A stretch of 64,000 nt of DNA. Origin: Imperialibacter sp965651695 (lineage in GTDB: Bacteria > Bacteroidota > Bacteroidia > Cytophagales > Cyclobacteriaceae). Positions 26,246-34,063 of this stretch are shown here, piece after piece (positions within the stretch are counted from its first letter, which is position 1; each line of letters begins with the position of its first letter). The notes beneath the pieces are model-generated. The model worked only from the letters and a program-made list of their open reading frames with translations. It was not told the origin of the DNA and did no database searches. The stretch covers positions 1 through 64,000 of the forward strand of contig CBFGTI010000006.1 of the NCBI GenBank assembly GCA_965651695.1. The letters run 5' to 3'. The translations under genes were made by a program, and so were the position numbers.

Positions 26246-27851
26246 TGTCTGTTGCACAACTATCGCTAAGAAGTTGATTGATAGTGATAATTTTCCAGTT
26301 GATTTAGGATCGTGATAATTTTCAGCTCAGAAAGCCGTGTTACCGATGCTAAGGGCCGGGAATTGAGGGTGTGCATACCTCATCAGTGCGTTATAAAGCT
26401 TAGCAAGGCTAATTTCTGCCTGTTTTGCCTGTACTTTGATTTGTTTAAAGCTGATTAGCTTTTTTAGATTGTAAGCGATTCCGGCCATTAGCAGGCACTT
26501 ATCGGCATTTGAGAGGCCTCTGGTGTTTAGTCTTTTTACGTTATGAAAGTTTACCAGAGTCCCTATGACGGGCTCTGCAGTACTCTGTCTAAGATTCCTC
26601 ATTTTTCTCCCTAACCTTGATTTTATCCTTTCTTCCATTTGTTTAAACAAGGGCCTTGATAAGGTTTCAGTAATCGTTTTCTGATTACTTTTCCCTATGC
26701 AACTGACTCTAATTGGACATTCTTTACAATCTTTTGAACTACTTAAATATTGTTTGCTTTCAGAATGGTTCTTTTTTAACCCTTTGTAGGACAGATACTT
26801 GCCTTGAGAGCACACATACCTGTCATTTTCTTCATCGTATTCGAAGCCTTCTCGTGTTGACTTATACTGTCCAAAATTAGGGATATACCCAGTGAGGTTC
26901 ATTTCTTCTAAGGCTTCCAATGCCTCAGTGCTACTATAATTTGTATCAGCCAGTACCTCCTCTAATTCCAAGTTTCCTGCTTTGAGATTTTCTCTGGTTT
27001 GTTGAACAACCTCTTTTAAGCATTGGCTATCTCTTTTATCTGCGTTGAAAGCTTGAATGTGGGTAATCACATGGCTGCCGGTATCCACACTTACCTGCCC
27101 AAGAAAATTTAACTGGTAGGGCTTTCCTGGTTTGGTGGATATCTTAGCATCAGGATCTGTGGGACTGTAATGAGTTTTGTTATTTCGGCCCTTCTGTTTA
27201 CGTTCTACATTCTTTGGCTTGGGAAATTTTACTTCCTTAGATTCCAATCCCTCTTCATTGCTCTCAAGCTCCTTGCTGTAAGTAGCAACATCGGACAGTA
27301 TGTCTTTTTCAACTAAACTATCCATTGATGCATTCGCTTTAACCAACATACTGTCAATTGCCTGGCGTCTACCCGATAACATTCCCTTCCCAATGCATTG
27401 CTTTAGTACTTCCTGAAACAATGAGACGAAAACCTCTTGACCGTATAATTGTCTTGTTCTACTCAATGTGCTATGCCATGGAAGGGATTCGTCCAGGTCG
27501 TAACCGATAAAAAAAAGAACATCCAGCCTCATCGAAGCCATCTGAATTATACGTCTGTCTGATGAGACATTCTCAAGGTATCCCACCAACATTAACTTAA
27601 AGAAAACAACAGGATCTATACTGGGCTGTCCTTCTTTACCATAGTATAAAGATGTGACCTGGTAAAGAGGCTGGAAATCAACTACTTGCGATATTTTTCT
27701 GTAAATGTTATCGGTAGGGACCCGATCGGATAACTGAAAAGAAGTAAACAACTTTTCCTGATATTTTTTTCTGCCTTGCATTACTCAAAATACCCTTTTT
27801 TTCCCGCATTTCCGCATCATTTTAGACATTAATTGAGTTGTGCAACAGACA
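26246..27851 (-). mobile_element. IS1182-like insertion sequence, complete
   Basis: A 1606-bp element with perfect 16-bp terminal inverted repeats, TGTCTGTTGCACAACT (26246-26261) and its complement (27836-27851). It is flanked by the 7-bp direct repeat CGTCTCG (26239-26245 and 27852-27858), which is a target duplication because the joined flanks restore an intact CAAGCGTCTCGCTTG unit. It carries one full-length transposase gene, so it may still be active. Confidence 0.93.
26327..27781 (-). CDS. IS1182-family transposase
   Basis: A 484-residue DDE-type transposase. The N-terminal DUF772-like region has DPVVFFKLMLVGYLENVSSDRR; the catalytic core contains VSVDTG and LADTNYSS as candidate metal-binding Asp positions, a cysteine-bearing segment (CSQGKY and CKECPIRVSC), and a C-terminal block with GLSNADK. 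Full length for the family with no frameshift. It fills nearly all of the element and is read on the minus strand, starting 70 bp inside the right end. Confidence 0.94.
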   Translation of the reverse strand: MQGRKKYQEKLFTSFQLSDRVPTDNIYRKISQVVDFQPLYQVTSLYYGKEGQPSIDPVVFFKLMLVGYLENVSSDRRIIQMASMRLDVLFFIGYDLDESLPWHSTLSRTRQLYGQEVFVSLFQEVLKQCIGKGMLSGRRQAIDSMLVKANASMDSLVEKDILSDVATYSKELESNEEGLESKEVKFPKPKNVERKQKGRNNKTHYSPTDPDAKISTKPGKPYQLNFLGQVSVDTGSHVITHIQAFNADKRDSQCLKEVVQQTRENLKAGNLELEEVLADTNYSSTEALEALEEMNLTGYIPNFGQYKSTREGFEYDEENDRYVCSQGKYLSYKGLKKNHSESKQYLSSSKDCKECPIRVSCIGKSNQKTITETLSRPLFKQMEERIKSRLGRKMRNLRQSTAEPVIGTLVNFHNVKRLNTRGLSNADKCLLMAGIAYNLKKLISFKQIKVQAKQAEISLAKLYNALMRYAHPQFPALSIGNTAF

Positions 27852-28134
27852 CGTCTCGCTTGGACTTAGGATAGTTCAAAGCGTCTCGCCCGGCTGGAAA
27901 ACCGGACCATGTGCATCCAACCTCATGGTTCAAGCCTCTCGCCTGGCCCCTTCTATCCTCAAGCGTCTCGCTTGCCTTCATATTATTTAAAAAAACCTCA
28001 TGGCTCAAGCCTCTCGCCTGGCCCCTTCTATCCTCAAGCGTCTCGCTTGCCTTCACATTATCTCCTTAAAAAACTCCAGTACCCTTATGGTTCAAGCGTC
28101 TCGCTTGGACCCCTATCCTCAAGCGTCTCGCTTG
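27852..28134. repeat. Palindromic repeat array, right part
   Basis: Continuation of the array: the rest of the interrupted unit ends at 27862, then units start at 27877 (degenerate, followed by a CCGGCTGGAAAACCGG stem), 27931, 27960, 28006, 28035, 28093 and 28120. The last unit ends 3 bp before the stop codon of the hydrolase gene. The structure of pairs and alternating spacers is the same as on the left. Confidence 0.9.
28050..28092. repeat. Array spacer carrying a copy of the yheT-like gene 3' end (copy 3)
   Basis: Repeats the bases of the true gene end at 28135-28165 about 85 bp away, then diverges into ACCCTTATGG as in copies 1 and 2. Confidence 0.8.
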
Positions 28135-28137
28135 CCT

Positions 28138-29106
28138 TCACATTATCTCCTTAAAAAACTCCAGTGCCCGCCACTCAGCCCATGTTTGCGGCTGGTTACT
28201 CACAGTAAAACCCACATGACCACCAAGTCGGGGAGTTTCCAGGAAAAGAAAATCGCTTTCCCTGGCCATTTCGTACGGATAACATTTATCTCCAAGCAGC
28301 GGGTCGTTGAGTGCGTTTACCACAAGTGCAGGCCGTTGAAGCATGGAATAAAACTGATCAGACGTTGCTTTGATATAAAAATCCTCGCGGCTGCTAAAAC
28401 CGTGGAGCGGTGCTGTAAAGCGCTCGTCGAACTCATCAAAATCTTTAATTTTTTCAAGCCCGCTGGCATCAACCACACCGGGGTGCGCAACCGACTTCAG
28501 CTTTACCTTCGCCTTCAGCTTACCAAGAAACCTGTTTTTATAAAATTCATTTTCGCGCCGGGTCAGCTGTACTGCAGAGTCCCACAAGTTGCAGGGCACA
28601 GAAAACGTGGCGGCCCCGATCACCTCATCCGGTACCAGCTCTCCTCTTTCACCGAGGTACTTCAGACTTTTGCTGCCTCCCATCGAGAAGCCAATTAGCC
28701 CAACCTTGGTGTAGTTACCAACAGCAAGGCTGTGCTCAATTACCGCCGACAAGTCTTCGGTAGCCCCGTGATGGTACATGCGGGGCAGCCGGTTCATCTC
28801 TCCGCTGCAGCTCCGGCAATTCCACGCCAGCACATCCCAGCCGTTAGCCGAAAAGTATTTTGCCATGCCCCTCACATACGGGCGGTTACTACTCCCTTCC
28901 AGTCCATGGGTAATTATCGCCAGCTTGTCATTACCTCCACTCACCCAATCGAGATCGAGAAAGTCTCCGTCGGGCAATTCCAGCCGCTCCCGCTCCATCA
29001 CCACGCCCACCACCTTCCGGAAAGCCGAAGGCACTATGGTTTCGAGATGAGCTGAAAAAAGAAGAGCGGGTCGCCGTTTGTAACTACTTTCTAAAATTAG
29101 CGGCAT
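28138..29106 (-). CDS. YheT-like alpha/beta hydrolase
   Basis: A 322-residue cytoplasmic alpha/beta hydrolase of the YheT / ABHD1-3 group, esterases or lipases of uncertain substrate. The oxyanion region is ITHGLEGSS, the nucleophile Ser is in GFSMGGSK, the acid segment is LNDPLLGD and the catalytic His is in GGHVGF. The N-terminal SAHLETIVP is typical of the group. Length is normal. The 3' end of this gene (from ALEFFKEIM to the stop) has been copied at least three times into the neighbouring palindrome array. Confidence 0.9.
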   Translation of the reverse strand: MPLILESSYKRRPALLFSAHLETIVPSAFRKVVGVVMERERLELPDGDFLDLDWVSGGNDKLAIITHGLEGSSNRPYVRGMAKYFSANGWDVLAWNCRSCSGEMNRLPRMYHHGATEDLSAVIEHSLAVGNYTKVGLIGFSMGGSKSLKYLGERGELVPDEVIGAATFSVPCNLWDSAVQLTRRENEFYKNRFLGKLKAKVKLKSVAHPGVVDASGLEKIKDFDEFDERFTAPLHGFSSREDFYIKATSDQFYSMLQRPALVVNALNDPLLGDKCYPYEMARESDFLFLETPRLGGHVGFTVSNQPQTWAEWRALEFFKEIM

Positions 29107-29225
29107 TGAATTAATTGATCTAAATCGATTGCGGCTTAAAAATACGCGAAGAGGTTTTTATAAAAGGGCGTCATTGCATATTTTTCAAAGATTTTTCAGT
29201 ACAGAAAACAAAACAACCCCCTTTC

Positions 29226-30179
29226 ATGAAAGATATTGCCATCGGCATAGATATTGGCGGTACCAATACAAAGTTTGGATTTGTAGACAGAGAAGGAGAA
29301 ACTTTATTTCAAAAGTCAATACCTACCCGGGCGCAAGGTGATGTAAACGATTTTTTCAAAGATCTTCAGGAAAGTATAACCACGGCTATCAAATCTTTCC
29401 CGGATGTGCGGGTTAAAGGAGTCGGCATAGGCGCACCAAACGCCAACTATTACAAAAAAACCATAGAGCATGCTCCCAACATCCGATGGGGCACCGTGGT
29501 TCCGTTTGGCGAAATCTTTCAAAAATATTTTACCTACCCCATGGTAATGACCAACGATGCCAACGCGGCTGCCATTGGCGAAATGGTGTATGGTGCTGCC
29601 AAAGGCATGAAGGATTTTATCGTAATTACCCTCGGTACAGGTTTGGGAAGTGGGATAGTGGTAAATGGGCAGTTGGTGTATGGCCACGACGGTTTCGCTG
29701 GCGAGCTGGGGCATGTGCTCGTAAACCCTAACGGCCGCTACTGTGGCTGCGGCCGGAGGGGCTGCCTCGAGACTTACGTTTCAGCTACCGGCATCAAGCG
29801 TACGGTGTACAAGCTGCTGGCCGACTACACCGATAAGAGCGAACTGCGGCAGATCTCTTACGACGACCTAACTGCCGAGTTTATTACCCAAGCTGCCATG
29901 CGCAAAGATCCCATTGCCATTGCCGCATTTGAATACACCGGCCGCATTTTAGGTATTAAGCTGGCCGACACAATGGTGCATACAAGCCCTGAAGCCATCT
30001 TTCTATTTGGCGGGTTAGTATTGGCGGGCGACTACATCTTCAAGCCTACGCACGACCATATGGAAAAAAATATGTTTCCGGTCTTTAGAAATAAACTCAA
30101 ACTGCTGCCTTCGGGCTTGATGGACAAAAATGCCGCAGTACTTGGTGCAGCGGCGTTGGTTTGGAAAGAATTTGAATAG
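29226..30179 (+). CDS. ROK-family glucokinase
   Basis: A 317-residue ROK sugar kinase, most likely an ATP-dependent glucokinase. The phosphate loop is GIDIGGTNTKFG, the sugar site shows TNDANAAAIGE, and the ROK zinc signature GELGHV with CGCGRRGCLE is complete, unlike the polyphosphate enzyme at 8141. Cytoplasmic. It would phosphorylate glucose released by MalQ and amylases. A transcriptional repressor role is unlikely because there is no N-terminal helix-turn-helix. It is followed by a strong terminator, so it forms a single-gene unit. Confidence 0.9.
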   Translation: MKDIAIGIDIGGTNTKFGFVDREGETLFQKSIPTRAQGDVNDFFKDLQESITTAIKSFPDVRVKGVGIGAPNANYYKKTIEHAPNIRWGTVVPFGEIFQKYFTYPMVMTNDANAAAIGEMVYGAAKGMKDFIVITLGTGLGSGIVVNGQLVYGHDGFAGELGHVLVNPNGRYCGCGRRGCLETYVSATGIKRTVYKLLADYTDKSELRQISYDDLTAEFITQAAMRKDPIAIAAFEYTGRILGIKLADTMVHTSPEAIFLFGGLVLAGDYIFKPTHDHMEKNMFPVFRNKLKLLPSGLMDKNAAVLGAAALVWKEFE

Positions 30180-30253
30180 TCGGCCGGCGAAGCCAGTACG
30201 ACTAACAAAAAGATATTAGCCCACTTATGGTGAGAAGAATCCTTACATACGGC

Positions 30254-30286
30254 AAAAGGCTGAATTTTTTTCAGCCTTTTTGTTTT
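30254..30286 (+). terminator. Rho-independent terminator after the ROK kinase
   Basis: Stem AAAAGGCTGAA / TTCAGCCTTTT with a 5-nt T loop, followed by TGTTTTT. Confidence 0.8.
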
Positions 30287-30332
30287 TCTGCAGCTCATAA
30301 GCGAATTACCTTCGGGCCCTCTCATTGAAGAA

Positions 30333-30974
30333 ATGACAAAGCCAATGCACATAGCAGTTTCGGGAAATATCGGGGCAGGCAAAACCACCCTCGCAAGCAA
30401 GCTTGCAAAGCACTACAAGTGGACACTCCTGCTGGAAGACGTAGATGAGAATCCGTACCTGAAAGACTTTTATTCAGACATGTCGCGATGGGCCTTCCAC
30501 GTCCAAATCCACTTTTTAAACAGCCGCTTTAAGCAGGTAAACGAGGTAAGGAGGAACACGACGACCACCATTCAGGATCGTACGATATACGAGGATGCTT
30601 ACATTTTCGCAAAAAGCCTTTTTCATTCGGGACATTTTACCGAAAGAGATTATGCCAGCTACCTAAACCTGTTTGAGATAATGATGGACTATGTGCAGCC
30701 GCCCGACCTGCTCATTTACCTGAAAGCCGACATCGGCAAATTGGTGGCACAGATCGAGAAAAGGGGCAGATCGTATGAAAATGCAATTCGTATCGACTAT
30801 TTGAAAACGCTCAATCAGCACTACGAAGACTGGATCAAATCCTACACCATGGGGAAATTGCTGGTTATCGACGTCAACCCGCTCGACTTCGTTGCCAGGG
30901 TGGAAGACTTTGCCTACGTGGTGAACAAGATTGATCTTGAGTTGCACGGATTATTCAGCAGCGGGGGCAGGTAA
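30333..30974 (+). CDS. Deoxynucleoside kinase
   Basis: A 213-residue dNK-family kinase that phosphorylates deoxynucleosides for the salvage pathway. Visible are the P-loop GNIGAGKTT, the substrate motif DRTIYEDAY (the DRS/DRT motif) and the lid segment EKRGRSYE. Cytoplasmic. A second start at MHIAVSG, four codons later, is equally possible. Specificity for deoxyadenosine, deoxyguanosine or pyrimidines cannot be told. The last 24 bp overlap the 3' end of the convergent gene on the other strand. Confidence 0.92.
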   Translation: MTKPMHIAVSGNIGAGKTTLASKLAKHYKWTLLLEDVDENPYLKDFYSDMSRWAFHVQIHFLNSRFKQVNEVRRNTTTTIQDRTIYEDAYIFAKSLFHSGHFTERDYASYLNLFEIMMDYVQPPDLLIYLKADIGKLVAQIEKRGRSYENAIRIDYLKTLNQHYEDWIKSYTMGKLLVIDVNPLDFVARVEDFAYVVNKIDLELHGLFSSGGR

Positions 30975-31619
30975 GTTGAGACGGCGGCGAAGATACTTTG
31001 CTACCGCCTGGTATTGCTCACTTCCCGGCGCTTTCAGCAGGTCGCCAAACCCAATCAGTTTTCCATTTACCATCAGCTGATCGTAGAGGGAAAAGTAAAC
31101 CGGCGAAAAACCCTCGGCAATAGCCAATACATCCCTCGCGAGCTCCTTAAAGGCTGCCAATTTCCAGCCGGCACTTCCATTGCCAAAAAAATCTCCAGGT
31201 TCTGAGGATTTGCCAAAGTGCCTTTCGGCCGCCAGCGACGACCACACACCGTCTCTTATTCCGGCTTTCAGACAATTATGCTCAAATTGCCTGCAATACC
31301 TCAGGTGAGTGTCCGCGGAAAAGCCCGAAATGCCGGCATAAAACGGCAGCCGCAAAAGCGCCGCCTTGTATCGGTTGTAGGAGAGCTCCGCAAAGCCAAA
31401 AAGCAGCTGCCTTTCAACTATCAACGGGTAATTTAACGTGCTGATAGATGCAATCTCACTCTGCTTTAAACCTCCCAGCGTATCGTAAGCATCAAAAATC
31501 TGCTCTCTTGCAGCTCTCTTGAGTGAAGGTAGCCTCAACGACGGCTCCCGGTCAGATTCGTATTTTATACCCTCCCGCTCCAGCACACCTGCCAACTGCC
31601 GCACAACAAAGTTCTCCAT
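30951..31619 (-). CDS. Conserved protein of unknown function
   Basis: A 222-residue soluble protein with no signal peptide or membrane helix. I do not recognise a named domain with confidence. It is rich in Leu and aromatic residues and predicted mostly helical, with conserved-looking blocks LNYPLIVERQ, LSYNRYKAALLRLP and SLYDQLMVNGKLIGFGDLL. Convergent with the deoxynucleoside kinase, with a 24-bp overlap of coding ends. Codon pattern and length support a real gene. Confidence 0.72.
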   Translation of the reverse strand: MENFVVRQLAGVLEREGIKYESDREPSLRLPSLKRAAREQIFDAYDTLGGLKQSEIASISTLNYPLIVERQLLFGFAELSYNRYKAALLRLPFYAGISGFSADTHLRYCRQFEHNCLKAGIRDGVWSSLAAERHFGKSSEPGDFFGNGSAGWKLAAFKELARDVLAIAEGFSPVYFSLYDQLMVNGKLIGFGDLLKAPGSEQYQAVAKYLRRRLNLPAPAAE

Positions 31620-31692
31620 ACGGGCAAAAAGAAAAAAAATGCGCCTATTCGCAAAACCAAGCCTTAGAAATCGTCTACTCCATCACCAGCAG

Positions 31693-32481
31693 TTAGTTGT
31701 CTTTGGCTCCGTCGGTTACCCAGCAGGCAATCGCTTGAATTTGAGCATCAGTTAATTGATCCGCCGCTGCCGGAGGCATCGTTTTGGCGGCAGTTCGCTG
31801 CATTATCTGAGTGGCAAACTCCTGTATGGTGGCCAAAGATGTAAAGTTCGGCGCCTGAGTGCCTCCGTGGCATTCGGCAAGCGCACAGTTACTGGTAATA
31901 ATAGGTGAGATTTCCTCCTCAAAACTAATACCGGAGGGCACGACAGCCTCTGCTGATGTCAGGCAGTCGCCATCTTTTACCGTCACCTCATGTGCGCCAT
32001 TGGTCAGGTTATTAAATACGCCCTGCGACTGAAAGCTGCCGCCATCTATGCTGTAGGTGTAGTCTCCGCTTCCGCCGCCGGCTTCAATGGTCAAAGTACC
32101 GGTGGAGCCCCCGCAGCCAGCCTCAGTAGCTAGCAACGACAGTGTGATGTCGCTTTGCAGCGTAAGGGTAACCGAAGTAGAAGAAGAGCAGCCGTTGGCA
32201 TCTCTCGCCGTAATTGTATATAGGCCTGCGTCCAGGTCGGTAAACGTAGCGCTTTCCTGAAAATCCACACCGTTGATGCTGTAAACAACAGGGGCGACGC
32301 CACCAGTGCTGGAGGCGGTTAGTGCTCCTCCAACGATACAAGTAGGGTCAACGCTCTGAGAAACAACCACGCCCGGCCCCGACCTCAGGCAATCCACCGC
32401 GCTATCGTCGCTCCCACACCCAATAAGCAATAACACCCCAAAAGCAAAAAAGCTGGCGACAAAAAAGTTAAGTATTTTCAT
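31693..32481 (-). CDS. Lipoprotein with SprB-like repeats and cytochrome c-like tail
   Basis: A 262-residue exported lipoprotein (lipobox LIGC, Cys22). Two immunoglobulin-like repeats at about 35-110 and 112-185, with SINGVDF and SIDGGSF and the phrase LYTITARDANGC, resemble the adhesin repeats of SprB. The last 80 residues look like a small cytochrome c domain: heme motif CALAECH (C-x4-CH spacing rather than C-x2-CH), followed by MPPAAADQLTDAQI, where the Met-Pro-Pro could supply the axial ligand. It could carry electrons at the cell surface or periplasm. No partner genes are adjacent. Confidence 0.75.
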   Translation of the reverse strand: MKILNFFVASFFAFGVLLLIGCGSDDSAVDCLRSGPGVVVSQSVDPTCIVGGALTASSTGGVAPVVYSINGVDFQESATFTDLDAGLYTITARDANGCSSSTSVTLTLQSDITLSLLATEAGCGGSTGTLTIEAGGGSGDYTYSIDGGSFQSQGVFNNLTNGAHEVTVKDGDCLTSAEAVVPSGISFEEEISPIITSNCALAECHGGTQAPNFTSLATIQEFATQIMQRTAAKTMPPAAADQLTDAQIQAIACWVTDGAKDN

Positions 32482-32567
32482 ATCACACGAACAGTATTGG
32501 AAATCAACAAGATTATGAAAGCTTTGTCAGTAAAAAAATTGCATTGGTTGAGCAGCTCAAAAAAATG

Positions 32568-33029
32568 TCAATCCTCGCCCTTTTCAAGCACCTCCCAGGT
32601 GTGGTCGCTGAGCAACTTTACCCTGGCCCGAAACACCGCAAACGGATTGCTCCTTCCCCATTCGGTAGGCGCTATCATCGATAATACCTCCTGGCCGTCT
32701 GCCCTTCGATACAAATAATAAATTTTCCCGATCAGAGGCTCGAAGCTTACCTGCGCCTTGTAAATGCTCTCCGAAATTTCAACTCTTGTTTGTATCTCTT
32801 TCGCTTGTTTGGCTAATAGCTGCATTTGCTCGTATATCTGGCCGAGCTCCCTGTCCGTCTGCTCGTACATAGCCGACACGGCCCTGCCCTTTAGCCGGCC
32901 CCTGTCTTCGGGCTTAACCAGGGCGCTGCCCGCATGGTGCGCATAAGAGAGCGTACCGGGAGACTGCGTAACCTTTTCGGCATGCTTCTCCAGGTCTATT
33001 TGCGCTATATTAATCTTCTTACCCGTCAC
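32568..33029 (-). CDS. DUF2452-domain protein
   Basis: A 153-residue cytoplasmic protein of the DUF2452 family, recognised from SPGTLSYAHHAGSALVKP near the N-terminus and the C-terminal IYYLYRR and SMIAPTEWG segments. The middle third is a probable coiled coil. Function is unknown; the family is common in Bacteroidota and some eukaryotes. A short membrane-protein gene lies 18 bp upstream on the same strand, likely in one operon. Confidence 0.82.
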   Translation of the reverse strand: MTGKKINIAQIDLEKHAEKVTQSPGTLSYAHHAGSALVKPEDRGRLKGRAVSAMYEQTDRELGQIYEQMQLLAKQAKEIQTRVEISESIYKAQVSFEPLIGKIYYLYRRADGQEVLSMIAPTEWGRSNPFAVFRARVKLLSDHTWEVLEKGED

Positions 33030-33047
33030 TTGTCTCTTTTTTTGTGG

Positions 33048-33185
33048 CTATCTGCCCAGCTCCTCCTGTACGTGCTTCTTAGAGCCAGGAAAGGTTGTTC
33101 TGCGGGAAATATCCCACCCGATCATGATCATGATCAGCAGAAATATGGCCGCAATTACCAGGAATATTTTTTTCGATCTGTTCAT
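33048..33185 (-). CDS. Small single-helix membrane protein
   Basis: A 45-residue frame: a basic start MNRSKKI, one transmembrane helix of about 18 residues (Ile and Met rich), then SRRTTFPGSKKH and an acidic tail ending in GR. The positive residues suggest the C-terminal side stays in the cytoplasm or close to the membrane. It precedes the DUF2452 gene by 18 bp. I know of no assigned function. Confidence 0.6.
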   Translation of the reverse strand: MNRSKKIFLVIAAIFLLIMIMIGWDISRRTTFPGSKKHVQEELGR

Positions 33186-33636
33186 CTAAGCCCTACAACT
33201 ATTTAACCGGATGCCCATTTAAAAGTTTGCTATAAAATGCAAATTAGTCGGTTTACCGATACTGTTGGGTGCATTGTTACTACATCGGCCCAAAAATAAA
33301 AAATGTAAGGATGAGAACGAATTGCTCCAACGGGTATAGCGGGCAGCCGGGAAAAAATAATCATCGGAGCAGCCCCGAATGGAAAGTGCAATTTTTCACA
33401 CAGCATCAACAGTGCACGCTCACACCTTTTTTTCAGGGGTAGGTTAGCGAGCGAGGCTGCAACTAATTATTTGGATAGATTCCATAATACACTCGCATAT
33501 AACTAATTATTGCAATTCACTAAAAGCAAAGATTAAATGCGTGACATATTGTCGCACATGAATTTTTCAGCTCCGGTGGCGGGCAAGTGTGATACTTGTT
33601 AACTTAGCGTCCGAAAGTTTAAAAAGAGAATTGCCA
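33186..33636. other. Long upstream region of the DUF3127 gene
   Basis: About 450 bp between divergent genes. The only structure I can support is the 23-bp imperfect dyad at 33537-33559. No RNA gene or conserved ORF is visible, and no exact TAnnTTTG box was found on the plus strand. Confidence 0.4.
33537..33559. promoter_or_regulatory. Imperfect dyad upstream of DUF3127 gene
   Basis: ATGCGTGACA-TAT-TGTCGCACAT, with 8 of 10 arm positions paired, lies 77 bp before the start codon. It could be an operator for a dimeric regulator. Confidence 0.3.
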
Positions 33637-34026
33637 ATGGATATTAAAGCAAAGCTTCTGGAAAAATTTGACACTGCCAATGTAAGCGCGACGTTTCGGA
33701 AAAGAGAATTTGTGGTGGAGTATGCCGAAAATCCACAATACCCGGAGCTTATCAAATTTGAATTGATTCAGGACAAATGCGACCTGCTCGACAACATACA
33801 GGTAGGACAGGAAATTGAAGTTCATTTCAATTTGAAAGGAAGAAAGTGGACCGATCCTAAGGGTGAGGTCAAGTATTTTACGTCGCTTCAGGCCTGGCGG
33901 CTCGTTCCTGTAGCTGCGGCAGCTTCGCAGGCAAGTGCCCCTTCGAAGGACGGCAGTGTACCGCCCCCCTCTGCGGAACCCGAATGGTTGAGCGCTTCAT
34001 CAGAAGGAGACGACCTACCGTTTTAA
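33637..34026 (+). CDS. DUF3127 protein with SSB-like C-terminal tip
   Basis: A 129-residue protein of the DUF3127 family, which is restricted mainly to Bacteroidota and predicted to adopt an OB fold. The fold region covers about 1-90 (KREFVVEY, QDKCDLLDN, HFNLKGRKWTD). A low-complexity Ala/Ser/Pro linker follows, and the last residues are SEGDDLPF, closely matching the acidic DDDIPF tip by which SSB recruits repair proteins. I infer a single-stranded nucleic-acid-binding role. Start at ATG 33637 is preferred; an upstream in-frame start at 33589 adds residues unlike the family. Confidence 0.85.
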   Translation: MDIKAKLLEKFDTANVSATFRKREFVVEYAENPQYPELIKFELIQDKCDLLDNIQVGQEIEVHFNLKGRKWTDPKGEVKYFTSLQAWRLVPVAAAASQASAPSKDGSVPPPSAEPEWLSASSEGDDLPF

Positions 34027-34063
34027 GTCGCCCCGGCAATGGTGAATAACCCTTCGGGCTATT

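Noticed and set aside
25858..26315. Open frames of about 95-117 codons over the palindrome array
   Set aside because: They consist of the repeated palindromes and spacers in translation, run into the insertion element, and have no conserved protein features.
25882..28134. CRISPR array
   Set aside because: Repeats are short palindromes in pairs, spacers are themselves repeated and match a neighbouring gene end, and no cas gene is present.
28000..28698. A 232-codon frame on the plus strand
   Set aside because: It starts in the repeat array and continues antisense to the YheT-like hydrolase, whose motifs are clear.
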